Shown here one piece after another: positions 1-7,206 of a stretch of DNA of 64,000 bases. The DNA is taken from positions 1 to 64,000 of the forward strand of contig MCAW01000004.1 of assembly GCA_001704575.1 (NCBI GenBank), in the 5' to 3' direction. The stretch is from Methylophilales bacterium LSUCC0135. GTDB lineage: Bacteria > Pseudomonadota > Gammaproteobacteria > Burkholderiales > Methylophilaceae. The translations under genes were made by a program, and so were the position numbers. Position 1 is the stretch's first letter, and every line of letters begins with the position of its first letter. Under the pieces are notes generated by a model, which saw only the letters and a program-made list of their open reading frames with translations, was not told the origin of the DNA and did no database searches.

Positions 1-38
1 GATAACGGAGATTCGAGTTGATAACGGAGATTCGAGTT
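1..38. repeat. 19-bp perfect tandem duplication
   Basis: The unit gataacggagattcgagtt occurs at 1-19 and again at 20-38 without mismatch. It lies inside the transposase coding region and would shift its frame. It could be a replication-slippage event or a repeat-induced error at a contig end. Confidence 0.9.
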
Positions 39-219
39 CGCAATGCTCGGCAATGCGCGCTCGAATCGCTTTGAGGTATCGGTTCACGGTATTGCGGTTC
101 AAGCCACTGAGCAGTGCGATCTGGGAAGCATCCAGATCGGCAGCAAAGCAGCGAACCAGCTCCCGGAATTTCGCCTCGCTGATTTTTGAACGGTTAACGT
201 ACCTATTTTTTAATGACAT
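1..219 (-). mobile_element. IS1595-type transposase, N-terminal fragment
   Basis: The minus strand is open from an ATG at 219 to the window edge (73 codons). The peptide starts MSLKNRYVNRSKISEAKFRE and continues with a helix-turn-helix stretch around residues 40-55 (LNRNTVNRYLKAIRARI). This matches the N-terminus I know from IS1595-family transposases; the catalytic part would lie outside the window. The last codons run through a 19-bp tandem duplication (1-38). Since 19 is not a multiple of three, the duplication should shift the frame relative to an intact transposase, so this copy is probably dead or the edge is an assembly artefact. No terminal inverted repeat could be identified upstream of 219. 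Confidence 0.75.
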
Positions 220-312
220 AACAGAAGGTTAGCATTCCTTTTAACCCCCTGTTCTAGTCATGACCCTTGATTAATCGCATTCTGCGACAGCCCACTGCGC
301 AAGGAGAAGCCC

Positions 313-528
313 ATGCTGCTCATATTGATTGCATTATTGCTCGTACTGTTGCCCTTGCTAATGACCAGCGCGCTACCGCAACTGTTGATTCTCAGCATTT
401 ACACCGGCCTGGCAAAGCTGCTCTTGCTGGCATGCGCCATGATCTTCATCGCCATCATCGTGCGTCGTCACAGAATCGCCGAGTGGCGTCATGCCCGAAA
501 ATTGTGCAAAAGTACTGTTGCGGTCTGA
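313..528 (+). CDS. Small hydrophobic membrane protein, unknown function
   Basis: This 71-residue frame starts with ATG eight bases after a good Shine-Dalgarno sequence (aaggag). Residues 1-50 are almost entirely hydrophobic and can form two membrane helices (about 2-20 and 25-49), followed by a short basic, probably cytoplasmic tail (RRHRIAEWRHARK). No family is recognised. Its last 40 bases overlap the end of the opposing small gene at 489-779, so at least the tail of one of them may be wrong. Support is the ribosome binding site plus a coherent membrane profile. Confidence 0.5.
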   Translation: MLLILIALLLVLLPLLMTSALPQLLILSIYTGLAKLLLLACAMIFIAIIVRRHRIAEWRHARKLCKSTVAV

Positions 529-779
529 TCCAGGCCGTCAGGATGACCGGCCCAGACGGCGAAAAAGATCATCATGAATGCTTGTGTCTGATTGAGGACG
601 GCAATTCGAGCGTGCGATTGCTGCATTACGCCTGACAGTACGGCATAAGCTTTGATATCAAGCCTGATACTGATCGCACCGATCTCCAGTTCTGCGACCT
701 GTTGCGTTTGACAATAATTGATACGGCAACCATGTGCGTTGGCCACCTGGACTTTTTCACACCCCGAACTCTCTGACAT
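489..779 (-). CDS. Small soluble protein, unknown function
   Basis: This is a 96-residue frame on the minus strand. Its ATG at 779 follows a strong Shine-Dalgarno sequence (ggtggag, then tga). The middle (NYCQTQQVAELEIGAISIRLD, read here in two parts: NYCQTQQVAE and LEIGAISIRLD) has the look of small proteobacterial proteins in which a Cys-containing strand is followed by G-x-hydrophobic-x-L strands and a helix. I cannot name the family. It converges with the small membrane protein gene at 313-528 and overlaps its end by 40 bases. The C-terminal third (from about residue 70) is less convincing than the rest. Confidence 0.5.
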   Translation of the reverse strand: MSESSGCEKVQVANAHGCRINYCQTQQVAELEIGAISIRLDIKAYAVLSGVMQQSHARIAVLNQTQAFMMIFFAVWAGHPDGLDQTATVLLHNFRA

Positions 780-860
780 TCACTCCACCCTTTCCGGATT
801 CTGAAGAATCAATGCGCCGCAACAGCAGTCTATATTCTTGTCACATCACCGGACCGGATC

Positions 861-1208
861 ATGAAAAAATACCTGCTTTTAGCTTTGCTGATGAACACCG
901 CCGCCTCAGGCGCCGAGACCATGCATTACCATTGCGAGGGAATCACCACCAGCAGCATGGGAAGCGCAGCCAAAAGAGAAGAAGCCGACAGCAAATCCTA
1001 CGCTTTCAACAATGGACAAACCGAAATTTTCAATGAAATCGTGCAGTGCAATTTCAGCGAACGCCTGATCCGCTGTCGTAGCGAGAAATTCAACCGCACG
1101 CTCGAAATTGAACGCTCCAGCGGAAACGTCACCGACCTCTATGAAATACTCAAGAACGGTCAGCCGCACGTCAGAATAGAATTCAGCGGCAATTGCAGAG
1201 CTGATTAA
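861..1208 (+). CDS. Small secreted protein with four cysteines, unknown function
   Basis: The 115-residue product begins with a typical signal peptide: MKKYLLLALLMNTAASGA, with likely cleavage after SGA near residue 18. The mature part is hydrophilic and carries four cysteines (CEG, QCN, RCR, NCR) that could form two disulfides in the periplasm. No domain is recognised. The start codon lies just after a weak purine stretch (ggat). It stands alone between convergent and divergent neighbours. The signal peptide makes a genuine gene likely even without a known family. Confidence 0.65.
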   Translation: MKKYLLLALLMNTAASGAETMHYHCEGITTSSMGSAAKREEADSKSYAFNNGQTEIFNEIVQCNFSERLIRCRSEKFNRTLEIERSSGNVTDLYEILKNGQPHVRIEFSGNCRAD

Positions 1209-1265
1209 AGGTGTGAGGGTTGTACTGCATTTTGTCTACGCCATCTCCATGGCGATACGGGATCA

Positions 1266-1439
1266 CTATCCCGCCAGACGTATCTTGTAACGGCTTCCAT
1301 CCTCAATCTCGATGGTGAGAGAATCGCCATCTGCAACCGCGACCACTCTTTCACTCAAAGTCGTCATAAATGAAGCCGTACTGACAATACAAAATCCCAT
1401 CAGGAACAACCCGACACCAGCTGAGAATAAAAAGCGCAA
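1266..1439 (-). pseudogene. Truncated thermonuclease-like (SNase) remnant or micro-protein
   Basis: A 57-codon minus-strand frame can start at TTG 1439 (other in-frame starts: ATG 1400 and ATG 1367) and stops at 1266-1268. It reads as a hydrophobic leader (LRFLFSAGVGLFLMGFCIV) followed by ERVVAVADGDSLTIE and YKIRLAG. The latter two stretches resemble the first strands of staphylococcal-nuclease-fold proteins (V-V-x-V-x-D-G-D-T-L-T ... Y-K-I-R-L-A-G-I-D-A-P-E). The frame ends exactly where the active-site I-D-A-P-E would be expected, and no continuation was found in other frames. It lies five bases downstream of the TSUP permease gene on the same strand. Either it is a decayed nuclease or a short protein keeping only the first hairpin. 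Confidence 0.5.
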
Positions 1440-1444
1440 GTTGA

Positions 1445-2425
1445 TCAGTTCCAGTTGGAAATGTACAGATTATAGGCACTGATCAGGCTGATCAGCGTCC
1501 CGACCAATATCAGCAAAACCTTGGGCTGCAGGCGCTTGGTGATGTAGGCAGCAAACGGTGCGGCAAAAAGGCCACCGATCACCAATCCGGACACGATCAC
1601 CCAGACGCTATTGTCCAGAATGGAGAACAGGGCTGCGGCGACGGTCACCGTCAGAAAGAACTCGGCGAAATTGACCGAGCCGATGGTCGTCCGCGGGTCA
1701 TGGCCGGAGCCGACCAGCGAAGTGGTCACAATCGGCCCCCATCCGCCGCCGCCTGTTGTATCCATGAAGCTGCCGAACAAGGCCAGCGGCACGACTTTTC
1801 TGCTGCTGATTTCACGGCGGGCACGGATATGACGGAAAGCCTTGCTTAACACATAGAGCCCCATCAGTAGCAGATAAGCACTGATGAACGGCTTGAGGAT
1901 TTTGCCATCGACGTTACCGAGAATATAGGTGCCGATCAACCCGCCGATCACACCCGGAATCAACAAGCTGAAAAACAGCTTCTTGTTGACATTGCCCATT
2001 TTGAGATGCGAGACCCCGGAAACGCCGGTCGTAAAAACCTCAGCCAGATGCGTTGCACCGCTGGCCATGGCAGGTGAGGCGCCCACTGCAAGCAGGAAAC
2101 TGGTCGAGGTAACGCCATAGGCCATACCAAGCGCACCATCGATCACCTGCGCCAACAAGCCTACAACGACCGCGCTCAAGAACATCGGATCGCACAAGGC
2201 CTCGGCAACAATCTCGCTACCGCTACGCCCATTGCCATCGAGAAAAAGACGATAGACAAAATAGCAGACCAGCGCGGTGAGCACCGCCACCACCAGATAA
2301 GCCGCTGCCCTCAACAAAGGGTGATCAGAAGCATGGGTCACTTCGTATTCGGCGGGCGGCAAACCCATTTCAAGATGAGGCTGGCTAATGGATTGGTCGT
2401 CCAGATCCAGTCGACGGATTTTCAA
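1445..2425 (-). CDS. TSUP (TauE/SafE) family anion permease
   Basis: The product is a 326-residue inner-membrane protein with a hydrophilic N-terminus of about 37 residues and roughly eight to nine hydrophobic segments. The core shows TSUP signatures: GLLAQVIDGALGMAYG near residue 90, ASGATHLAEVFTTG near 120, and a second-half GSFMDTTGGGGWGPIVT near 217. TSUP proteins move sulfite, organosulfonates, sulfur oxyanions or small organic anions; the substrate cannot be read from sequence. The long N-terminal extension with an extra transmembrane helix is typical of one proteobacterial branch. An AT-rich region upstream (2,460-2,540) may hold the promoter. The thermonuclease-like remnant follows directly downstream. 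Confidence 0.85.
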   Translation of the reverse strand: MKIRRLDLDDQSISQPHLEMGLPPAEYEVTHASDHPLLRAAAYLVVAVLTALVCYFVYRLFLDGNGRSGSEIVAEALCDPMFLSAVVVGLLAQVIDGALGMAYGVTSTSFLLAVGASPAMASGATHLAEVFTTGVSGVSHLKMGNVNKKLFFSLLIPGVIGGLIGTYILGNVDGKILKPFISAYLLLMGLYVLSKAFRHIRARREISSRKVVPLALFGSFMDTTGGGGWGPIVTTSLVGSGHDPRTTIGSVNFAEFFLTVTVAAALFSILDNSVWVIVSGLVIGGLFAAPFAAYITKRLQPKVLLILVGTLISLISAYNLYISNWN

Positions 2426-2603
2426 TTGCGCGCTCCCGGCTACATCATTACATTCAAGAAGCGGCTATTCTAAAAACTTATTAACGGCAGGATAAATAAT
2501 ATATAACTATAATTTAATAACTTGTAAGTATATAAAGACAGGCAACGATGTTCCAAGGACCGTCGCCAAGTTTGACTTTAGAAGTTTTATGTCACAAAAA
2601 GCA

Positions 2604-2633
2604 CAAAGGGTTAGCGTTTAAGCTAACCCTTTG
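2604..2633 (-). terminator. Intrinsic terminator after tRNA-Lys
   Basis: A perfect 12-bp inverted repeat (caaagggttagc / gctaaccctttg) with a six-base loop lies eight bases past the tRNA 3' end on the minus strand. It is followed in that direction by tgctttttg. Confidence 0.8.
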
Positions 2634-2640
2634 ATTTAAT

Positions 2641-2716
2641 TGGTGGGCTGTGCGGGGATCGAACCCACGACAAACGGATTAAAAGTCCGCTGCTCTACCA
2701 GCTGAGCTAACAGCCC
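2641..2716 (-). tRNA. tRNA-Lys(TTT)
   Basis: This is a 76-nt cloverleaf on the minus strand. The acceptor stem is gggctgt paired with acagccc, the D arm contains agctcagctggtagagc, the anticodon loop cttttaa gives anticodon TTT, the T arm is gtgggttcgatccccgc, and the CCA end is encoded. A strong hairpin terminator follows. It lies between ffh and the TSUP permease gene. Confidence 0.97.
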
Positions 2717-2789
2717 GAGTCCGTGTAAACACCAGACTGCAGAAAGGGCGTGATTATCCTGAAAACCGCCCTGCTCGTCAATGCAAGTT

Positions 2790-4142
2790 TCAGCGGAGAC
2801 CGGGGAATCTGCCCTGCATAGCACGCATGAGCTTGCTGGCGCCGCCCTTGGAGAACATTTTCATCATCTTCTGCGCTTCTTCGAACTGCTTCAGCATGCG
2901 GTTTACTTCCTGTACATGCACGCCTGCACCATCAGCGATTCTACGTTTGCGGGTTGCCTTGATGACTTCAGGTTTGCGACGCTCTAGCGGTGTCATCGAA
3001 TTGATGATGCCTTCAATGCGGCGGATGGCCTTGTCGCCGGCATCGCCGCTGATCTTGCCCGCCATACCTGCCATCTGCCCGGGCAGTTTGTCCATCAGGG
3101 CGCCGATACCGCCCATATTGCGCATTTGCTGCATCTGCATCTTGAAATCATCAAGATCGAAGCTCTTGCCGGATTTCACCTTGTCGGCAAGTTTTTTGGC
3201 TTCGTCGATGTCAACGGTTTTCTGCGCCTGCTCGATCAGGGAAAGCACGTCACCCATACCCAGCACGCGCGATGCCATGCGCTCGGGATGGAACGGTTCG
3301 AGCCCGTCGACCTTTTCGCTGACGCCGATGAACTTGATCGGCTTGCCGGTAATATGCCGCACCGAGAGGGCGGCGCCGCCGCGCGCGTCGCCGTCCAGCT
3401 TGGTCAGAACCACGCCGGTCAAAGGCAACGCTTCGCCGAAGGCACGCGCGGTATTCACCGCATCCTGACCTTGCATCGCATCGACCACGAACAGCGTTTC
3501 GGTCGGCTTCAGCAACGCATGCAAGGCACGGATTTCGTTCATCATCGCTTCATCGATACCGAGCCGGCCGGCGGTGTCGAAAATCACGACATCGTAAAAA
3601 TGACGCTTGGCGAAATCGAGCGTAGCGCTGGCAATATCTGCAGGTTGCTGGCCTGCGTTGGAATCGAAGCATTCGACTTCCAGACTCTGGGCCAGTGTTT
3701 TCAGCTGCTGGATAGCGGCCGGGCGGTAGACATCGGCACTGGCCAGCAACACTTTCTTTTTCTGCGCCTTGAGCAGGCGAGCGAGCTTGGCTGAGGTGGT
3801 AGTTTTACCGGAACCCTGCAAACCTGCCATCAGGATGATCACCGGCGGCACTGCGGCCAGATCCAGTACTTCGCCCCTGGCGCCCATCAGCTCGGTAAGT
3901 TCGTCGTGCACCACCTTGATCACGGCCTGGCCAGGCGTCAGGCTTTGCAGGACCTCCTGCCCCTCGGCACGTTGTTTCACACGCGCAATAAAATCCTTGA
4001 CTACGGGCAGGGCAACGTCAGCCTCTAGCAAGGCCATGCGTACTTCACGCATGGCGTCGGCAATATTTTGCTCGGTCAGTCTGGCCTGACCTCTGAGATT
4101 TTTGATGACGCCCTGCAAGCGTCCGCTGAGATTTTCAAACAT
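2790..4142 (-). CDS. ffh: Signal recognition particle protein Ffh (SRP54)
   Basis: Ffh binds 4.5S RNA and signal sequences of nascent inner-membrane proteins and delivers ribosomes to FtsY at the membrane. The 450-residue protein has the expected order: N helical bundle (about 1-90), GTPase G domain with P-loop GLQGSGKTTT near 107, DTAGR near 190 and TKLDGDARGG near 247, then a methionine-rich M domain (about 300-435) with the RNA-binding RRKPEVI/RKRRIADGAG region. Length is normal. It reads away from the divergent CcsA-like gene at 4,261, a neighbour often seen beside ffh in proteobacteria. Confidence 0.97.
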   Translation of the reverse strand: MFENLSGRLQGVIKNLRGQARLTEQNIADAMREVRMALLEADVALPVVKDFIARVKQRAEGQEVLQSLTPGQAVIKVVHDELTELMGARGEVLDLAAVPPVIILMAGLQGSGKTTTSAKLARLLKAQKKKVLLASADVYRPAAIQQLKTLAQSLEVECFDSNAGQQPADIASATLDFAKRHFYDVVIFDTAGRLGIDEAMMNEIRALHALLKPTETLFVVDAMQGQDAVNTARAFGEALPLTGVVLTKLDGDARGGAALSVRHITGKPIKFIGVSEKVDGLEPFHPERMASRVLGMGDVLSLIEQAQKTVDIDEAKKLADKVKSGKSFDLDDFKMQMQQMRNMGGIGALMDKLPGQMAGMAGKISGDAGDKAIRRIEGIINSMTPLERRKPEVIKATRKRRIADGAGVHVQEVNRMLKQFEEAQKMMKMFSKGGASKLMRAMQGRFPGLR

Positions 4143-4260
4143 TCATGAACCTCTGATGGTGTGGTGCCGTGTGGATGGCAACGGCATTAACTTTGCCGTC
4201 TGGCACATGCTATAGTGATAAACCTTGATTCTAACCCAAGTCATTCAGGCTAATGATTTC

Positions 4261-5082
4261 ATGAGCGAGTTTTTACCTTACCTCATCGTCGCGCTGATCT
4301 ACGCCTTCGTCGCATTCGATTTCTGGCGCAGCACAAAAACAGCTCCGGCAGAAATACCCCTGCACTGGCACTCGTCTGCCATCGCGACTGGTCTGGCAAT
4401 TCATGGCTGGCTGCTTTATCGCGGGATTTTCGTTGGCGATGCCGGTCAGCTTGGCCTCAGCCTCGGTTTAGGCAATGCGCTTTCAATGGTTTTCTGGTTG
4501 ACAGTACTGATTTACTGGATCACAGACATACGCCAATCCTACAACAGCCTGCAAGCCTACGTGTTGCCACCGGCTGCATTGTTCGTGCTGTTGCACGGCA
4601 GCATCCACGAATTCAACCTGCTGCCTTATACTGACCAGCCATTGTTTCTGGCGCATCTGATCATCGCGCTGCTAGCCTACAGCCTGTTTACCTTTGCCGC
4701 CCTGCATGCGCTCTTGATGGCAGCCGCCGAGCGGAGCCTGCACGGAAAACCCAAGCTGACCCGGCTGGCCGATTTCCCGCCGTTGATTGTGATGGAAAAC
4801 ATGCTGTTCCGCGTCATCGGCATCGGCTTCCTGTTGCTCACCCTGACCCTGCTCAGCGGCATCATGTTCTCTGAACACATCTTCAATCAGGCAATGAAGT
4901 TCAATCACAAGAATGTCTTCGCGCTGCTTTCCTGGCTGATTTATGCCGGCCTGCTACTCGGCCGTCATATTTACGGCTGGCGCGGACGCACTGCCATCCG
5001 CCTGACACTGAGCGGCTTTGTACTGCTGTTGCTGGCTTACGCCGGTACCAAGTTTGTCATGCAGTTTCTGCTGCAGCCGTAA
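4261..5082 (+). CDS. ypjD: CcsA/YpjD-family cytochrome c assembly-like membrane protein
   Basis: The 273-residue protein has about eight hydrophobic segments and belongs to the CcsA/HemX/YpjD group, relatives of haem-handling cytochrome c biogenesis proteins; the role of YpjD itself is unsettled. The conserved region around LHGSIHEFNLLPYTDQPLFLAH and the C-terminal KFNHKNVFALLSW and LLGRHIYGWRGR segments are characteristic. The start is set at ATG 4,261 (MSEFLPYLIVA), where the first membrane helix begins. A longer reading from a non-standard codon at 4,225 adds only 12 polar residues. It is divergent from ffh. In many gammaproteobacteria ypjD sits next to corB; here corB is 9 kb away. Confidence 0.85.
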   Translation: MSEFLPYLIVALIYAFVAFDFWRSTKTAPAEIPLHWHSSAIATGLAIHGWLLYRGIFVGDAGQLGLSLGLGNALSMVFWLTVLIYWITDIRQSYNSLQAYVLPPAALFVLLHGSIHEFNLLPYTDQPLFLAHLIIALLAYSLFTFAALHALLMAAAERSLHGKPKLTRLADFPPLIVMENMLFRVIGIGFLLLTLTLLSGIMFSEHIFNQAMKFNHKNVFALLSWLIYAGLLLGRHIYGWRGRTAIRLTLSGFVLLLLAYAGTKFVMQFLLQP

Positions 5083-5123
5083 AAAGCCGCATTTATTTAC
5101 CCGGCTTAGTTCAAAGCCCATGC

Positions 5124-5786
5124 TTATCTGAGACTGATGATCGGCCAGCCCTGCTGCTCGGCATGGGCACGCAAAATGTCGTCCGGGTCAACTGCCACCG
5201 GCTGGCTGACGCGCTTCATCAACGGCAGATCGTTGTGCGAATCACTATAGAACCAGCTGGTGCCGAAGTCGGCCAGCGATTTTCCGTGGGCGCTCAGCCA
5301 GTCGTTCAGCCGGGTCACCTTGCCTTCCTGAAAACTCGGCAGCCCGGCAACCTTGCCGGTAAACTCACCGTTGACCTGTTCAGGGTCGGTGCCGATCAGG
5401 TGATCAACGCCGAACTCCGCTGCAATCGGGCCGGTAACGAAGCTGTTGGTGGCCGTGATAATCATCAGCAGATCACCGTTGGCCTTGTGCTGATTAACCA
5501 ATGCGCAGGCCTTTTCCGTCATCATCGGCCGCACCTTGCGTGCCATGTATTGCTTGTGCAACTCATCGAGCCGTGCGCGTGGATGGTCAGATAGCGGTTT
5601 GAGCTGAAACTCCAGAAATGCATAAATATCCAGCCTGCCCGCCTTGTAATCCTCGTAGAACTCGATATTCCTGGCTTCGTGTTTTTCACGTTCAAGCAGG
5701 CCTTCTTCCATCAGAAATTGCCCCCACTGAAAGTCGCTGTCCCCCGCAAGCAGGGTGTTATCGAGATCAAATATCGCTAAATTCAA
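5124..5786 (-). CDS. HAD-IB family phosphatase (SerB/CicA-like)
   Basis: This is a 220-residue haloacid-dehalogenase hydrolase. Motif I is FDLDNTLLAGD (nucleophile Asp8, general acid Asp10), motif II is the ITATNS segment near 110, and motif III is SDSHNDLPLM near 180. The family transfers phosphate through an aspartyl intermediate. The overall pattern fits the HAD-IB subgroup that contains phosphoserine-phosphatase-like and CicA-like enzymes; the substrate is unknown. The start is TTG at 5,786 after an agggga Shine-Dalgarno sequence, because the nearest ATG is out of frame and runs into a stop. It converges with the CcsA-like gene and lies 17 bases downstream of the yedA-like gene on the same strand. 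Confidence 0.85.
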   Translation of the reverse strand: MNLAIFDLDNTLLAGDSDFQWGQFLMEEGLLEREKHEARNIEFYEDYKAGRLDIYAFLEFQLKPLSDHPRARLDELHKQYMARKVRPMMTEKACALVNQHKANGDLLMIITATNSFVTGPIAAEFGVDHLIGTDPEQVNGEFTGKVAGLPSFQEGKVTRLNDWLSAHGKSLADFGTSWFYSDSHNDLPLMKRVSQPVAVDPDDILRAHAEQQGWPIISLR

Positions 5787-5803
5787 ACCATTCCCCTATT
5801 CAC

Positions 5804-6691
5804 TCAAATTTCCGTTTTCGCCCTGAAGGGCATCACCAGCAACACGCCGCTGATAATGATCGCCAGCGCCGTCAGTTCGCGCGCATCAATCACTTCATTG
5901 GCCAGCCAGACCCCCAAAAACATCGCCACCACCGGATTGACGAAGGTGTTGCTGGTCGCCAACGCAGGCCGCACGGTTTTCAGCAGATACTGATAAGCGC
6001 TGTAGGCGACGATGGAGCCGAACAAGACCAGAAAAATCATTGCCCACAAGGATTTTTCGCTGACGCTCGCCGGCCAGGATTCGCCCAGCACCAGACTCAG
6101 AACGATCAGCACTGCGCCGCCGGTCAGCATCTGCGCAGCACTTGCCATCATGCCATGCGGCATCGGCAGGTGTTTCGACCAGACCGAACCGAATGCCCAG
6201 CTAACTGCCGCCAACACGATCAGCAAGGCGCCCTCCGGGCTGGCCTGCAGGGTACTGCCTGCCGCCAGCACAGCAGCGCCCAGCATGCCAAGCAGAATGC
6301 CAAGCCACTCCCTGCCGCTGTGAGATTCACCCCAGAAGCTCGAAAACATGGCAATCCAGAGTGGAACGGTAGCAATTGCCATGGCCGCCACACTGGTTGA
6401 AACCGTCTTTTGCGCAACAGCCACGGCAACATTGCCTATGGTCAGCAGCATTATGCCAACCGCCGCCGCCCCAAGCCATTCACGCGGCTGCGGCGCAGGC
6501 GCACCATGCCAGCGCAAAAAACCGTAGAGCAGAAAGCCGGCAACACTGAAGCGTATCGCCGCCATCATGAAAGGGGGAAAGCTCTCGATGGCAAAATACA
6601 TCGCGATGTAAGTAGCGCCCCAGATAAAATAGAGCGCCAGCAAACACAACGGCACCAGCCAGCGCTGCCACAGGTCAGTATCACGCATCAT
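5804..6691 (-). CDS. yedA: EamA/DMT-superfamily exporter, YedA-like
   Basis: This 295-residue membrane protein has ten predicted helices made of two EamA repeats. Signature segments are LYFIWGATYIAMYFAIES at the start, AAIRFSVAGFLLYGF in the first repeat, and WAFGSVWSKHLPMP plus PALATSNTFVNPVVAMFLG in the second. Residue pattern and length match E. coli YedA, a drug/metabolite transporter of unknown natural substrate. It probably forms a two-gene unit with the HAD phosphatase 17 bases downstream. The start is one of two adjacent ATG codons. Confidence 0.85.
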   Translation of the reverse strand: MMRDTDLWQRWLVPLCLLALYFIWGATYIAMYFAIESFPPFMMAAIRFSVAGFLLYGFLRWHGAPAPQPREWLGAAAVGIMLLTIGNVAVAVAQKTVSTSVAAMAIATVPLWIAMFSSFWGESHSGREWLGILLGMLGAAVLAAGSTLQASPEGALLIVLAAVSWAFGSVWSKHLPMPHGMMASAAQMLTGGAVLIVLSLVLGESWPASVSEKSLWAMIFLVLFGSIVAYSAYQYLLKTVRPALATSNTFVNPVVAMFLGVWLANEVIDARELTALAIIISGVLLVMPFRAKTEI

Positions 6692-6726
6692 GCAGGCCGA
6701 AGTTCAGGGCATCAGGCATTTGCAAA

Positions 6727-6745
6727 AGCCCGAATACTTCGGGCT
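6727..6745 (-). terminator. Intrinsic terminator of the leuA-rnk unit
   Basis: An 8-bp perfect stem (agcccgaa / ttcgggct, three-base loop) is followed on the minus strand by four T residues. It lies 16 bases past the rnk stop codon. Confidence 0.65.
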
Positions 6746-6761
6746 GTGCAGCCTGAATGAC

Positions 6762-7196
6762 TCACAGCAGGTAGTTGCCGGCCGCTTCGGGCTGATAATG
6801 TACTGCTTCGATCTGCAACTCATGCACGCCATGAGGCATCTGCCAGCTGATTCTGTCGCCGACACGATATCCAAGAATCGCCATCCCGAGTGGCGCCAGC
6901 ACAGAAATGCGCCCCTCGGCGGAATCCGCGTTTTCCGGGAACACCAGCGTGCAGGTAATTTCCTTGCCCGATGTCAGATCCTTCAGCGTCACTTTCGAAT
7001 TCATGGTGACGACATCGGCCGGCACATTTTCCTGGCTCACCTCGGCGCAGCGCGCCAGCTCCTCTTCGAGCTGATCGAGGCCAAGCTGTTCAGCACCACC
7101 CTGTTTGCGCAGTTGTTCGGTCATGGCAAACAGCCGGTTCATGTCATAGGTAGTGACCTGTATTCTGCCCTTGGGCAGTACTTCATTTTTCATCAT
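6762..7196 (-). CDS. rnk: Regulator of nucleoside diphosphate kinase Rnk (GreA/B C-domain protein)
   Basis: The 144-residue protein has an N-terminal coiled-coil-like helix (about 15-60) and a C-terminal GreA/GreB-type FKBP-like domain (VVTMNSKVTLKDL, ISVLAPLGMAILGYRVGD). Rnk proteins bind RNA polymerase near the secondary channel and were named for their effect on nucleoside diphosphate kinase levels. The start is placed at ATG 7,196 (second ATG of a tandem pair four bases further in) because an agaggc Shine-Dalgarno sequence precedes it; an upstream ATG at 7,226 would overlap leuA by 20 bases. The chosen start still lies 11 bases past the leuA stop, suggesting co-transcription with leuA. 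Confidence 0.88.
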   Translation of the reverse strand: MMKNEVLPKGRIQVTTYDMNRLFAMTEQLRKQGGAEQLGLDQLEEELARCAEVSQENVPADVVTMNSKVTLKDLTSGKEITCTLVFPENADSAEGRISVLAPLGMAILGYRVGDRISWQMPHGVHELQIEAVHYQPEAAGNYLL

Positions 7197-7206
7197 TACT
7201 GCCTCT

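Noticed and set aside
220-265. Possible IS terminal inverted repeat beside the transposase fragment
   Set aside because: No partner end is inside the window, so a terminal repeat cannot be recognised.
2460-2540. TATACT/AGTATA-like operator upstream of the TSUP gene
   Set aside because: The stretch is AT-rich and contains agtata, but no matching second arm at the right distance.
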